NCBI GenBank assembly: GCA_002307275.1
Contig: DBTX01000068.1
Coordinates: 1 to 64,000, forward strand
DNA: 64,000 nt
Origin: Hungateiclostridiaceae bacterium UBA1305
GTDB lineage: Bacteria; Bacillota; Clostridia; Acetivibrionales; DTU013
Reading direction: 5' to 3'
Below the pieces are notes generated by a model. The model made no database searches and was not told the DNA's origin. It saw nothing but the letters and a program-made list of their open reading frames with translations. Positions 8,743 through 17,611 of the stretch are shown here, piece after piece. Numbering within the stretch: the first letter of the stretch is position 1; the number at the start of each line of letters is the position of its first letter. A program made the translations under genes and the position numbers.

Positions 8743-8788
8743 GAGCATCCCTCCTGCCGCGAACTTCATGCGGTCTGGAGAAATGCTC
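8743..8788 (-). terminator. Terminator between clpX and lonB
   Basis: Long imperfect stem on the minus strand. GAGCAT pairs with ATGCTC, with inner CTCC/GGAG and CCGC/GCGG pairs, followed by TTTTTT at 8737-8742. It lies just after the clpX stop, so lonB probably has its own promoter in 8561-8736 or depends on read-through. Confidence 0.7.
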
Positions 8789-8821
8789 CTGTTTTTATTA
8801 TTTATCGGTTCATTTAGTTCC

Positions 8822-10117
8822 TTACGAAGCGGATTCCTTTTTAACTCTGGATTTCTTACTGGCGGTCTTCTTCAGCGGCTTCCTGTTGTCATTGATCACC
8901 AGTTGAGGAGTCACACGCGTTTCAATCGTTTCCTTCGTGACAATGCATTTCTCAATGTTGCTCGATGATGGTATATCATACATTACATCCAGCATGATCT
9001 CCTCGATAATGGCTCGCAGGCCTCTGGCACCCGTACTGCGCGCCAAAGCCTTGTCAGCTATAGCTTCGAGTGCTTCCGGTTCGAATTCCAGCAGAGCGTC
9101 GTCCATTTCGAACAGCTTCTGATATTGCTTGACAAGTGCATTCTTGGGCTCCGTGAGTATCTGTACAAGAGCCTGCCTGTCAAGTGAACCAAGTGTCACA
9201 ATAACCGGAAGACGACCCACGAACTCGGGTATAAGACCGAATTTAAGCAGATCCTGCGGAAGGATATGTGACAATATTTCTCCAATATCTTTTTCCTTCT
9301 TACTTTCTATTGTCGCACCAAACCCGATACCCCTTGTTCCGACTCTGTTCTGTATGAGTTTTTCTATGCCGTCAAATGCACCACCGCATATGAACAGAAT
9401 ATTGGTTGTATCAATTTGTATAAATTCCTGATGTGGATGCTTTCTTCCCCCTTGCGGCGGAACGGATGCCGTTGTGCCCTCAAGAATCTTCAAAAGTGCC
9501 TGCTGTACACCTTCACCGCTTACGTCTCTTGTGATGGAAGGGTTTTCCGACTTTCTTGCTATCTTGTCTATTTCATCGATATAAATGATGCCCTTTTCTG
9601 CTTTTTCAATATCGTAATCTGCAGCCTGAATGAGCTTGAGCAGAATGTTCTCAACATCCTCACCCACGTATCCGGCTTCAGTCAGTGATGTAGCGTCGGC
9701 AATCGCAAAAGGGACATTTAATACCTTGGCAAGTGTCTGGGCAAGTAGTGTTTTACCACAACCGGTTGGTCCAAGCATGACGATATTGCTCTTCTGAATC
9801 TCGACTTCGCTTGTTTTTATGTCTGTATTGATCCTTTTGTAATGGTTGTAAACCGCCACAGAGAGCGACTTTTTGGCCATTTCCTGTCCGATGACATATT
9901 GATCCAGTATCGCTTTTATATCCTTGGGTTTGGGTATTTCGTTAAGCTCGGAATCGGTTTTAGTCTCTTCAAACTCTTCCTCTATGATCTCAGAACAAAG
10001 TTCGATACACTCATCGCAAATGTATACGCCAGGGCCTGCTACCAGCCTTTTTACCTGTTCCTGTGTCTTGCCGCAGAAGGAGCATTTCAATTGCTTCTTC
10101 TCATCATATCTGGACAT
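8822..10117 (-). CDS. clpX: ATP-dependent Clp protease ATP-binding subunit ClpX
   Basis: Hexameric AAA+ unfoldase that feeds tagged proteins to ClpP. The N-terminal zinc-binding domain has CSFCGKTQ and CDECIELC. Walker A is GPTGCGKT, the pore loop GYVG follows, Walker B is IIYIDEIDKIA, and the ClpP-docking loop GIGFGA is intact. Length 431 is normal. The C-terminus has a short Lys/Ser-rich tail. The gene starts 14 bases after clpP and is clearly in one operon with tig and clpP. Confidence 0.97.
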   Translation of the reverse strand: MSRYDEKKQLKCSFCGKTQEQVKRLVAGPGVYICDECIELCSEIIEEEFEETKTDSELNEIPKPKDIKAILDQYVIGQEMAKKSLSVAVYNHYKRINTDIKTSEVEIQKSNIVMLGPTGCGKTLLAQTLAKVLNVPFAIADATSLTEAGYVGEDVENILLKLIQAADYDIEKAEKGIIYIDEIDKIARKSENPSITRDVSGEGVQQALLKILEGTTASVPPQGGRKHPHQEFIQIDTTNILFICGGAFDGIEKLIQNRVGTRGIGFGATIESKKEKDIGEILSHILPQDLLKFGLIPEFVGRLPVIVTLGSLDRQALVQILTEPKNALVKQYQKLFEMDDALLEFEPEALEAIADKALARSTGARGLRAIIEEIMLDVMYDIPSSSNIEKCIVTKETIETRVTPQLVINDNRKPLKKTASKKSRVKKESAS

Positions 10118-10130
10118 CGCTTCACCCCAT

Positions 10131-10715
10131 TTATGTCTTTCTGATCATGATTTCGTCAACGAGGCCATACGCTTTTGCTTCCTCCGCTGACATGAAGAAA
10201 TCCCTTTCAACGTCCCTCTCAATTTTCTCAAGGGGTTGCCCGGTTTTTTCACTCAGTATGTTGTTCAGCTTGTTCTTTATTTTCAACAACCATTCCGTAC
10301 GAATCTTTATATCTGTCGCTTGTCCCTGGGTCCCTCCCAGAGGCTGGTGTATCATGATCTCGCTGTTTGGCAGTGCAAATCTTTTTCCCTTCGCTCCTGC
10401 TGTGAGCAGAAACGCCCCCATGCTTGCCGCCATTCCCACACAAATCGTCTGGACATCCGCTTTCACGTGCTGCATGGTATCGTATATTGCAAACCCTGAT
10501 GTGATGGAACCGCCAGGGCTATTAATGTACAACTGGATGTCCTTGTCCGGGTCGACTGAATCAAGGTAAAGCATTTGTGCGACTACCAGACTCGCGGTAA
10601 CATCGTTGACCTCATCGCTGAGCATGATTATTCTTTCCTTGAGCAGCATGGAGAAAATATCATAAGAGCGCTCTCCCCTGCTTGACTGTTCTACTACAAT
10701 TGGTACCAGACTCAT
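10131..10715 (-). CDS. clpP: ATP-dependent Clp protease proteolytic subunit ClpP
   Basis: Serine peptidase that forms the tetradecameric proteolytic chamber. The catalytic Ser is in GMAASMGAFLL, the His in MIHQPLGG, and the Asp in the C-terminal DRDFFMSAEEA-type region (here RDVERDFFMSAEEA). I choose the ATG at 10715, giving the canonical start MSLVPIVVEQ, because GGGAGG lies six bases upstream; an upstream in-frame ATG at 10733 has no ribosome site. 194 residues, normal length. Sits between tig and clpX. Confidence 0.97.
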   Translation of the reverse strand: MSLVPIVVEQSSRGERSYDIFSMLLKERIIMLSDEVNDVTASLVVAQMLYLDSVDPDKDIQLYINSPGGSITSGFAIYDTMQHVKADVQTICVGMAASMGAFLLTAGAKGKRFALPNSEIMIHQPLGGTQGQATDIKIRTEWLLKIKNKLNNILSEKTGQPLEKIERDVERDFFMSAEEAKAYGLVDEIMIRKT

Positions 10716-10816
10716 AATATTCCTCCCTATCATTTATATATTATATTACGGCATAAACGCCTAATTGTTTAGGCTTCTTTATCTTTTCCCATAAAAATCG
10801 CAATTTAAACTTCTCT

Positions 10817-12103
10817 TCAGGACAGCTTCGCGTTTTCCATCAGGAAATCTACGGTTTTTCTGGCAACCAGATTGCTTCTGATATATTCTATATCATCCGG
10901 CTTCAAATGTTGCCTGAAATCTTCCTCGCTCTGCTTATAACTTTCAGCCAGCTTCTTTATTTCCGCATCCGTGTCCTCATCTGAAGGCACAATAGCTTCA
11001 ATAGCGCCTATCTTCTCAATGACGAGCTGTGTCTTTACTTCCTGCTCCGCCCTCTTTTCAAACTGATCCCTGAAGGTTTTCATGTCCATGCCCATGGCTT
11101 CCAGATATTTCTCAAGTTCCATTCCCTGATAACGGATCCTCATTGAAAAATCGTATACCAAGTCATCCACACGCTTTTCAACCATGACGTGAGGAACCTC
11201 AATTAATGCGTTTTCAACGACTTTCTCAACTACATTGTCTTCATTTTCGTGATGAGCCTTGTGCTCGGCTTTCTCAACCATCTTCTGCCTCAGATCGGCT
11301 TTGTACTGCTCCAGTGTATCAAATTCGCTGACGTCCTTTGCGAATTCATCATCAAGAGCGGGTAGTTCCTTCAGTTTGATTTCTTTCACAGTGACCCTGA
11401 AGAGAGCTGGTTTACCGGCAAGCTCGGCACTGCCGTATTCTTCCGGGAAGGAGACATTGACCTCTTTCTCTTCTCCCAATGCTGCGCCGATAAGCTGATC
11501 CTCGAAACCGGGTATGAATGTACCGGAGCCTATAACCAAACTATGATCGGTACCCTTGCCGCCTTCAAACGGCACGCCGTCTATGAAGCCTTCAAAATCT
11601 ATGATCGCTGTATCGCCTGATGCGACCGGTCTGTCTTCTACAGTCACCAACCTCGAATTCTTATCCAGAACCTTCTCTATTTCCTTCTCAACATCCTCAT
11701 CAGTCACAAGCGCATCCGCCTTTGTGACTTCAACGCCCTTATACTCTCCGAGTTCTACCTCGGGTTTGACTGTTACTTTTGCAGTAAATATAAAGGTCTG
11801 TCCTTTTCCGATCTGCTTTATATCAATTTCAGGCTTCTCCACCGGGTGAAGATCATTCTCTTCTACAGCCTGATCATATTCGTCCGGGCAAATTGCATTG
11901 ATTGCATCCTCATATAATACCTGATCGCCATAGAATTTTTCCACCATATATCTGGGGGCCTTCCCTTTTCTAAAACCAGGTATGCTAAATTTTCCTGCAT
12001 TCTTCTGAAATGACTTTTGCATTCCTTGTTCAAACTTTTCCGCATCAACTTCTATTTCAAGCTGAACTATGCTTTTACCAACGTTTTCTACTTTTACCTG
12101 CAT
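10817..12103 (-). CDS. tig: Trigger factor
   Basis: Ribosome-associated chaperone and peptidyl-prolyl isomerase. The N-terminal ribosome-binding motif appears as GFRKGKAPR at about residues 43-51, followed by a FKBP-type domain (residues 150-245, with DTAIIDFEGFIDG and SFPEEYG) and the helical C-terminal chaperone arms. Length 428 is normal. AGGAGG lies nine bases before the ATG. It heads the tig-clpP-clpX operon; a promoter is proposed at 12295-12324, which would put the repeat element 12135-12286 inside the tig leader. Confidence 0.97.
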   Translation of the reverse strand: MQVKVENVGKSIVQLEIEVDAEKFEQGMQKSFQKNAGKFSIPGFRKGKAPRYMVEKFYGDQVLYEDAINAICPDEYDQAVEENDLHPVEKPEIDIKQIGKGQTFIFTAKVTVKPEVELGEYKGVEVTKADALVTDEDVEKEIEKVLDKNSRLVTVEDRPVASGDTAIIDFEGFIDGVPFEGGKGTDHSLVIGSGTFIPGFEDQLIGAALGEEKEVNVSFPEEYGSAELAGKPALFRVTVKEIKLKELPALDDEFAKDVSEFDTLEQYKADLRQKMVEKAEHKAHHENEDNVVEKVVENALIEVPHVMVEKRVDDLVYDFSMRIRYQGMELEKYLEAMGMDMKTFRDQFEKRAEQEVKTQLVIEKIGAIEAIVPSDEDTDAEIKKLAESYKQSEEDFRQHLKPDDIEYIRSNLVARKTVDFLMENAKLS

Positions 12104-12134
12104 TTTTTTTCAAATCCTCCTATACTCTTTCCTT

Positions 12135-12286
12135 TATAACGTATCGATTCAAATAAAATGTTTCGATTGCAGAAACATTTTATTACCGCTGCTGCGTTTC
12201 AACGAGGCAGGAGATATGCTAGCTGCCTGAACCCTAATCGGTATCTGCCACCTATAGAGGAGGGAGACATCTTTCACCTCGTTATA
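12135..12286. repeat. MITE-like dispersed element, copy B
   Basis: 152-base element with perfect seven-base terminal inverted repeats TATAACG and CGTTATA. It is homologous over its whole length to 1755-1973 but lacks the 42-base hairpin insert of that copy. It lies in the 362-base gap upstream of tig. No reading frame is shared with copy A. A 32-base stretch at 23381-23412 resembles its left end. Confidence 0.8.
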
Positions 12287-12294
12287 ACTCGTAT

Positions 12295-12324
12295 ATTATA
12301 ACAAATAGTTTTTATAAAGTCCAA
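12295..12324 (-). promoter_or_regulatory. Candidate promoter of tig
   Basis: On the minus strand: -35 TTGGAC (12319-12324), 18-base spacer, -10 TATAAT (12295-12300). It immediately precedes repeat copy B, so the transcript would carry the repeat in its 5' leader. Confidence 0.5.
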
Positions 12325-12362
12325 TACAAATGGCCTTTTTGCCCTAAATATTGCCTGAGGGG

Positions 12363-12444
12363 GGCTGGTCGTTGACTGCGTCAACTGCTCGCCCATGCGT
12401 CCGTGGCTGGTCGTTGACTGTGTCAACCGCTCGCCCATACAGCC
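12363..12444. repeat. Two tandem copies of the GGCTGGTCG hairpin cassette
   Basis: Copies at 12363-12404 and 12405-12444. Each begins GGCTGGTCG, has a six-base-pair stem GTTGAC/GTCAAC with a three-base loop, and then GCTCGCCCAT. A third copy is at 1827-1870, inside the MITE-like element, where the stem is CAAGCT/AGCTTG. Pairing is kept although the stem sequence is different. Confidence 0.75.
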
Positions 12445-12465
12445 AGACTCCAGTGCCCATCACAC

Positions 12466-13167
12466 TCAAAAGAGCTTCATGGGCTTAAAACCAAGACGAT
12501 CCGCCGCGACAAACTTGAAATCTATGCCGTTTATAATACCCTCCACTGCATTCCTGTGGGCTTCTCCATGAAGATGTCCATAGATACAAAGCTTGACATT
12601 ATACTTTTGCATTATATCCAAAAAGCCTGAAAAAACACCTTTTGAATTAAAAACCGGGAAATGCATGGCAGCGACAAGACAGCCGTCTTCAGGCAACGCC
12701 GCGCTTTTCAACGAAAGCTCCAGGCGCACAAGCTCCCTCTGATATATTTTCGAGTCTTCCGCATTGAAGCCCTCCTCGCCAGGCATTGTCCAGCCCCTGG
12801 TTCCGCAGATAACAGCGTTTTCAACGGTATAGCTGTTGTTATGCATAAAACGGATAGATGAAAATCCATTTTCACTGATAAATTTGTCCAACTTGTTTTT
12901 TGTAGTCCACCAGTAATCATGATTGCCTTTGGAAATAATCTTTTTGCCAGGCAATTTATCAATAAACCGGAAATCCTCATACGCCTGTTCCAGATAGGTC
13001 GCCCATGAGATATCACCCGGGATCAGCACATGGTCATTCTCGCCCACTGTTGAATTCCAGTTCTCCGCAAGTCTTTCCATGTAGTTCGACCATCTGGCAC
13101 CGAATACATCCATCGGCTTATCGACACTAAGCGCGAGATGCAAGTCCGAGATTGCATAAATTGACAT
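12466..13167 (-). CDS. Metallophosphoesterase
   Basis: Calcineurin-like phosphoesterase of the type annotated as predicted phosphohydrolase (COG1768-like). Metal-binding motifs are in order: DLHLA near residue 8, GDISW near 53, GNHDYWW near 84, and a C-terminal GHLHGEAH. 233 residues if started at the ATG 13167, which gives the family start MSIYAISDLHL with AAGGA ten bases upstream. An upstream GTG at 13239 is possible but has poor spacing. It follows uvrC and is probably in the HPr-uvrC operon. Substrate unknown. Confidence 0.85.
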   Translation of the reverse strand: MSIYAISDLHLALSVDKPMDVFGARWSNYMERLAENWNSTVGENDHVLIPGDISWATYLEQAYEDFRFIDKLPGKKIISKGNHDYWWTTKNKLDKFISENGFSSIRFMHNNSYTVENAVICGTRGWTMPGEEGFNAEDSKIYQRELVRLELSLKSAALPEDGCLVAAMHFPVFNSKGVFSGFLDIMQKYNVKLCIYGHLHGEAHRNAVEGIINGIDFKFVAADRLGFKPMKLF

Positions 13168-13250
13168 CCTGTACAGTTCCTTTCCAAGAAGTCTGCCCGA
13201 AAACTCCTGCACGCATCTATTCGCCCATTGTTTCCGCACAAACTCCTAGC

Positions 13251-15182
13251 TTAATTGTTCTCCAGATATTCAAACAGCTTTTCTGCAGCGGTTCTGCTAA
13301 TACCTTCCACAGCCTGCAGATCATCAATCCCTGCCTGCCTCATTCTGCTGACAGAGCCAAAATGCTTGAGCAGTGCCTTTTTACGTTTGGGTCCGATACC
13401 TTCTACTTCATCCAGCACGGACTTTGTATACCTCTTTGTCCTCAGCTTTTTATTATAGTCAAGAGCAAACCTGTGTGCTTCATCCTGTATCGATGTAACA
13501 AACCTTAATACCGTTAGGTTTTTGGATAAATCAATTTCTCTGTCCGGCAGGACAAGCCCTCTAGTGCGATGCCTGTCATCCTTGACCATGCCGCAGATCG
13601 GAATGGAAACACCCAGTTCAGTCAGCACCTCACTTACAGCGTTGACATGGCCAAGACCGCCATCCAGCATGATCAGGTCCGGCATTTTGGAAAACCCGGC
13701 CTTTCCGGCTACCTGTTTCTCTACTTCCTGCTTCTCTGCTTCCTGTTTCCTGTCTTCCTGTTTCTCTGCTACCTGCATCTCTGCTTTCTGTTTCTCTATT
13801 TCCTGCTTCTCGGCTTCTGCGTGCTTTAATCTTCTGTACAGAGTCTCCTGCATGCTTGCATAATCGTTCTGCACCTCGGTTGAACGGATTTTGAAACGCC
13901 TGTATTCCTTCTTTGCAGGCATTCCCTGTTCAAACACCACCATTGATGCGACGATCTCGGAGGAACCTGTATTGGATACATCGTAAGCTTCCAGCCTTTG
14001 AGGCAGCTGCGTAAGTCCAAGTGCTTCCGACATTCCACGCAGTCCTTCCTGCACTGGTCCTCCTCCTGCAAGCCTCTCATTGAATCTGGCAAGCTCCAGC
14101 TTCGCATTCTGTGAGACCATTTCCACCATGTGAAGCTTTTCTCCTCTTTGGGGCACCTTCACATGCACTCTGCCGCCTCTTTTAGAACTGAGCCAGTCCT
14201 CAACGACATCAATATCTTCGAATTGCGTTTCAACGACTATTTCAGGCGGTACCATCGCCGCTGTGCTGTAAAACTGTTTAAGGAACGAGGACGCCAGTTC
14301 CGGAAGCTCTCCTTCACCCGTACCTTCTACAATAAAGTATTCCCTTCCGAGCAGCTTGCCGCCTCTTATGAAAAACACCTGAACGCAAGTGTCGGTTTTG
14401 CTCGCGGCAAAGCCTATGATGTCCTGATCGGAACCGGCAACGGAAAGCACCTTTTGTTCCTCTGTGATATGCCTCAGACTGGAAAGTTTGTCCCGCAGCG
14501 ACGCCGCCTTTTCAAAATCAAGCGTTTCCGACGCAATCGCCATATTTTTCTCCAACTTTTGAATGGTCGCCTCCTGCCTGCCATCCAGGAAAGAACAGAT
14601 ATCGCGCATCAATATACCGTATTCCGCCTTGTCCACATTTCCCGTACAAGGTCCGAGACACTGATTGATGTGAAAGTTAAGACATGGCCTGCCTTTTCCT
14701 ATATCGCGCGGCAACTCACGCTTGCAGGATTTTATGGGGAATACCTTTTTGATGAGATTCATCGTTTCCCTGACGGAGAATACATTGGAATAAGGCCCAA
14801 AATATCTGGCTCCATCCTTATCAACCCGTCTGGTCATGAACATCCGGGGATAATCCTCATACATTGTTATTTTAATATAGGGGTAGTTTTTATCATCCTT
14901 GAGCAGGATATTGAATCTGGGTTTATGCTTTTTAATCAGATTGCATTCGAGAATGAGTGCTTCCAGTTCAGTATCTGTGACGATGTACTCAAACTCGCTG
15001 ATTTTCGCCACCATGGCTGTTACCTTTGGCGAATGGTTCGCAGATGTCTGGAAATATTGCCTGACCCTGTTTTTGAGCACCACGGCCTTCCCAACATAAA
15101 TAATGGCGCCACTTTCGTCCTTCATAATATAAACGCCCGGTTTATCGGGCAGTTTTTTAAGTTCTTCCTGTATGTCGAACAT
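13251..15182 (-). CDS. uvrC: Excinuclease ABC subunit C with a repetitive insertion
   Basis: Dual-incision nuclease of nucleotide excision repair. The N-terminal GIY-YIG domain is clear (GVYIM, IIYVGKA), then the Cys-rich segment CLNFHINQCLGPC, the UVR motif near residue 210, the RNase H-like domain starting LIMLDGGLGHVNAV, and C-terminal HhH repeats (VEGIGPKRKKALL). Unusual: residues about 453-497 (DNA 13690-13826) are a Lys/Gln/Glu repeat made of variants of AEKQEVEKQ. It lies between the first half of the endonuclease region and its LDGG motif, where typical UvrC has only a short linker. At 643 residues it is a little longer than the usual 590-620. The stop of the HPr gene is three bases upstream. 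Confidence 0.95.
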   Translation of the reverse strand: MFDIQEELKKLPDKPGVYIMKDESGAIIYVGKAVVLKNRVRQYFQTSANHSPKVTAMVAKISEFEYIVTDTELEALILECNLIKKHKPRFNILLKDDKNYPYIKITMYEDYPRMFMTRRVDKDGARYFGPYSNVFSVRETMNLIKKVFPIKSCKRELPRDIGKGRPCLNFHINQCLGPCTGNVDKAEYGILMRDICSFLDGRQEATIQKLEKNMAIASETLDFEKAASLRDKLSSLRHITEEQKVLSVAGSDQDIIGFAASKTDTCVQVFFIRGGKLLGREYFIVEGTGEGELPELASSFLKQFYSTAAMVPPEIVVETQFEDIDVVEDWLSSKRGGRVHVKVPQRGEKLHMVEMVSQNAKLELARFNERLAGGGPVQEGLRGMSEALGLTQLPQRLEAYDVSNTGSSEIVASMVVFEQGMPAKKEYRRFKIRSTEVQNDYASMQETLYRRLKHAEAEKQEIEKQKAEMQVAEKQEDRKQEAEKQEVEKQVAGKAGFSKMPDLIMLDGGLGHVNAVSEVLTELGVSIPICGMVKDDRHRTRGLVLPDREIDLSKNLTVLRFVTSIQDEAHRFALDYNKKLRTKRYTKSVLDEVEGIGPKRKKALLKHFGSVSRMRQAGIDDLQAVEGISRTAAEKLFEYLENN

Positions 15183-15185
15183 TTT

Positions 15186-15455
15186 TTAAGCTATCTCACC
15201 TATACCGGAAAGCAAATATTTTTCCAGGTCAGCCGCTGCATCCGCTTCGTCTTCGCCTTCCACAGTGATAGCCAGCTTTGTACCCTGCCCGATTCCCAAG
15301 GATAATACACCCAGAAGGCTTTTGGCATTGGCTCTTCTCTCATCCCTGACAATCCATATACTGGATTTATAATTGGAAGCCTTTTGAATGAATACCGCTG
15401 CGGATTTTGACTGAAGTCCCGCAGAATTTTTAATAACAACTTCCCTTACTATCAT
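15186..15455 (-). CDS. HPr-family protein with Gln at the active His position (Crh-like)
   Basis: 89-residue HPr fold protein. In PTS HPr the motif is GLHARPA with the phosphorylatable His15; here it reads GLQSKSA, so the His is replaced by Gln and PTS phosphotransfer is not expected. The regulatory Ser46 region is kept as AKSLLGVLSLGI. This combination is that of Bacillus Crh, a co-repressor of CcpA phosphorylated by HPr kinase. I start at ATG 15455, with GGAGG six bases upstream. It directly precedes uvrC, unlike crh in Bacillus. A TATAAT element lies at 15497-15502. Orthology to Crh is an inference from the motif only. Confidence 0.85.
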   Translation of the reverse strand: MIVREVVIKNSAGLQSKSAAVFIQKASNYKSSIWIVRDERRANAKSLLGVLSLGIGQGTKLAITVEGEDEADAAADLEKYLLSGIGEIA

Positions 15456-15564
15456 TTCCAACCTCCACGAAATTTTCGCTCCACATTCTCAGTTGTATTA
15501 TATCAGATAGAAATAAAAATGGCTAGAATCATCTTACTATTGCCTGACAGCCGGAGCACTGTTT

Positions 15565-16611
15565 TCATTTATGCTTTTCATATATTTTCACCTGAAGAAA
15601 TCTTTTGCCGACAGTCACCCGCAGCATAATGGGATATTTCCTGGTGTTGACAAACTTGAAATCCGCCCCTCCGTATGTCACCGTTGCATCTTTGCCATCG
15701 GGAACATAGAAGACATCATCCGAATGTTCATGTCTCTCCGTGACTTTTAACCCGCACTTCATTACTGCATTGTATAATGTGGTTGAGACCTGGCATACTC
15801 CTCCGCCAGGAGCTTTTTTATGTTTTGGGCCTTTTGGGGTCCTTACAATCACAGTTGCGTTTTCATAACCAAACTTTTTAGACTTGCTGCCCGTTGAAGC
15901 ATTAAAGGAAAATTCCTGCCCGGGCAGTATTATCATTTTATCTAGTTTAGCTGAAGCAAGACGAATATTCTTAATCCGTGATCTGCTTCTATCCAGAAAT
16001 GGCGTACTAAACTTCGCAATAAGCTTAATTTTTCCTTTTAACTGCTTTGAAGCGATATGAGGTTGAACCCGGGAATACGAATATTGGATTACCTGGCCTT
16101 TCTTTGCAGAAAGAGCTGCTTTGACGATTTTATCCGCATTAAGCCTTTTTCCATATTTCCCTTTCTTCATATCCCAGGTCTTTTCATCATAGCTGGCATT
16201 TACAGCTGTAATATCCGTCTTTAGTGAAATCCCCTGCAGCATTGAAAGAAGCTCGGTTTCAGTCATACCCCCGATTTTTTCTTTTCCCAGACGGACGTTT
16301 TTAGCAACACTCCTGACCGGCTCAATTTCCTGGACATTATTCAAAGGTGCGTTGCGGGTGCTTTCCGAAGCCAATTCCGATGAAGCTGCATCCTGCGGGG
16401 CTGTTTTCGGCGAAGTCGTGATCGTTGAAGCTGAATCCTGCAAAGTTGAATTCTGTAAAGGTACATCAGTCTTCGGCAAGTCTGTTCCTGACATAGTCAC
16501 ATCAGCCATTTTTTTCACATAATCCTGACCGCCATTGCCGGATGAGGTTCCACAGCCAGAAAACATTACAGCTATAAAAAACATTGCCATTGCATTAAAA
16601 AATAGCTTCAC
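15565..16611 (-). CDS. VanW-family lipoprotein
   Basis: 348-residue predicted lipoprotein. It starts at GTG 16611 (GGGGGTGA just upstream) with a hydrophobic signal segment ending in the lipobox MFSGC, then a low-complexity Ser/Thr/Pro linker, a putative peptidoglycan-binding-type region (residues 100-200) and a VanW domain with FNASTGSKSKKFGYENA, PGGGVCQVSTTLYNAV and ERHEHSDDV. VanW proteins are common in Clostridia, and their enzymatic role is not established; the conserved Cys and His suggest catalysis at the cell surface. It lies downstream of the bactofilin-like gene with a 110-base gap, so it may not share that operon. Confidence 0.85.
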   Translation of the reverse strand: MKLFFNAMAMFFIAVMFSGCGTSSGNGGQDYVKKMADVTMSGTDLPKTDVPLQNSTLQDSASTITTSPKTAPQDAASSELASESTRNAPLNNVQEIEPVRSVAKNVRLGKEKIGGMTETELLSMLQGISLKTDITAVNASYDEKTWDMKKGKYGKRLNADKIVKAALSAKKGQVIQYSYSRVQPHIASKQLKGKIKLIAKFSTPFLDRSRSRIKNIRLASAKLDKMIILPGQEFSFNASTGSKSKKFGYENATVIVRTPKGPKHKKAPGGGVCQVSTTLYNAVMKCGLKVTERHEHSDDVFYVPDGKDATVTYGGADFKFVNTRKYPIMLRVTVGKRFLQVKIYEKHK

Positions 16612-16720
16612 GTAATCACCCCCGCATAATTTAACCATGCTACATTATTATGAGTGAATTTCGTATAGCTATTCGTTGTTAAATTTTCATTTATATGAAT
16701 TTTTTTTATAACACTCCAGA

Positions 16721-17611
16721 TTACTTTTTCAAATACCGTTCTTCCATTTGTATGCCCAGGCCCAGTGAATAAATAAACAGGTCCACTATAACAACCAACG
16801 CCAGTCCAAGCAGTAGTTCGTCCTGCGGTACCATAAACAGCAGAAGCAGTTTCAGCAGGGTAATCGAGACGAGTCCGGTTACGAACTCCGTATAAATACT
16901 GTTCTTCTGGCTGAATGTTCTAAGGATCAGTCTGCCGAAGTAGATGCTGGCTGTGACGGACGATAGTACAAGAATGACAATATACAGCAACGGCGCAATC
17001 AGCGTCACAAGCAGCAGCAGCAGCAGTATGCTCGCGCTAAGGAGTGAAAGAACTCCGAGAAGAAGCTTTCTACCGATATCCTTTTCAATATGCTGCGATA
17101 TTTTGTTGTATTTTTCTTTTGAAATTACGAGGATCAACAAACCGACGATCAGGACCGCAAGTGTGAACAGAATCATGATCGCGAGCCTTAGATATACAAA
17201 AGCGCTTATATCCAGGTTCATCGACTCGCCAAGTATCCTGACTTCCTGACCCTTGACCTTTGCTCCTTCATCTTTGGTGAGCGAACCAATCGTTATGACG
17301 TCGCCTCCAACTAATGCGTTTTGTGTCAGTATTGTATTGCCGAACACTGTCACAACCTGCCCCGATACTTCCTCATTGACCGTTATATCCCCAAAGACTG
17401 CGACCACCTGGCCATTTATTTTGCTGTTCACCGAAACATTGCCAAGCACAGAAATGACATTGCCCATGACTGGTTTCGTTATTGATATATCATCTATAAG
17501 GCTGACTCTGTCACCATTTTCAGAAGAAATTACCACACCTTCAGCAAAGATGGGTATCGTTATCAGCATGAATACTGCAAACAGCAGAAGCAGCGAAAAG
17601 AGTTTTTTCAT
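16721..17611 (-). CDS. Bactofilin-like repeat protein with membrane C-terminus
   Basis: 296 residues. An N-terminal signal peptide (residues 1-23, ending IPIFAEG) is followed by a polymer-forming/bactofilin-like beta-repeat region (about 40-135), where lines such as VISVLGNVSVNSKI, VVAVFGDITVNEEV and VVTVFGNTILTQ repeat with a period of about 19. Four to five transmembrane segments follow (about 140-290). The repeats should face outward. It overlaps the anti-sigma gene by four bases, so it is the likely envelope-side effector or sensor of the ECF system. Exact function unknown. Confidence 0.8.
   Translation of the reverse strand: MKKLFSLLLLFAVFMLITIPIFAEGVVISSENGDRVSLIDDISITKPVMGNVISVLGNVSVNSKINGQVVAVFGDITVNEEVSGQVVTVFGNTILTQNALVGGDVITIGSLTKDEGAKVKGQEVRILGESMNLDISAFVYLRLAIMILFTLAVLIVGLLILVISKEKYNKISQHIEKDIGRKLLLGVLSLLSASILLLLLLVTLIAPLLYIVILVLSSVTASIYFGRLILRTFSQKNSIYTEFVTGLVSITLLKLLLLFMVPQDELLLGLALVVIVDLFIYSLGLGIQMEERYLKK

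Noticed and set aside
14130..15305. 391-codon plus-strand frame
   Set aside because: Fully antisense to uvrC, which has clear domains throughout; a consequence of codon bias in the real gene.
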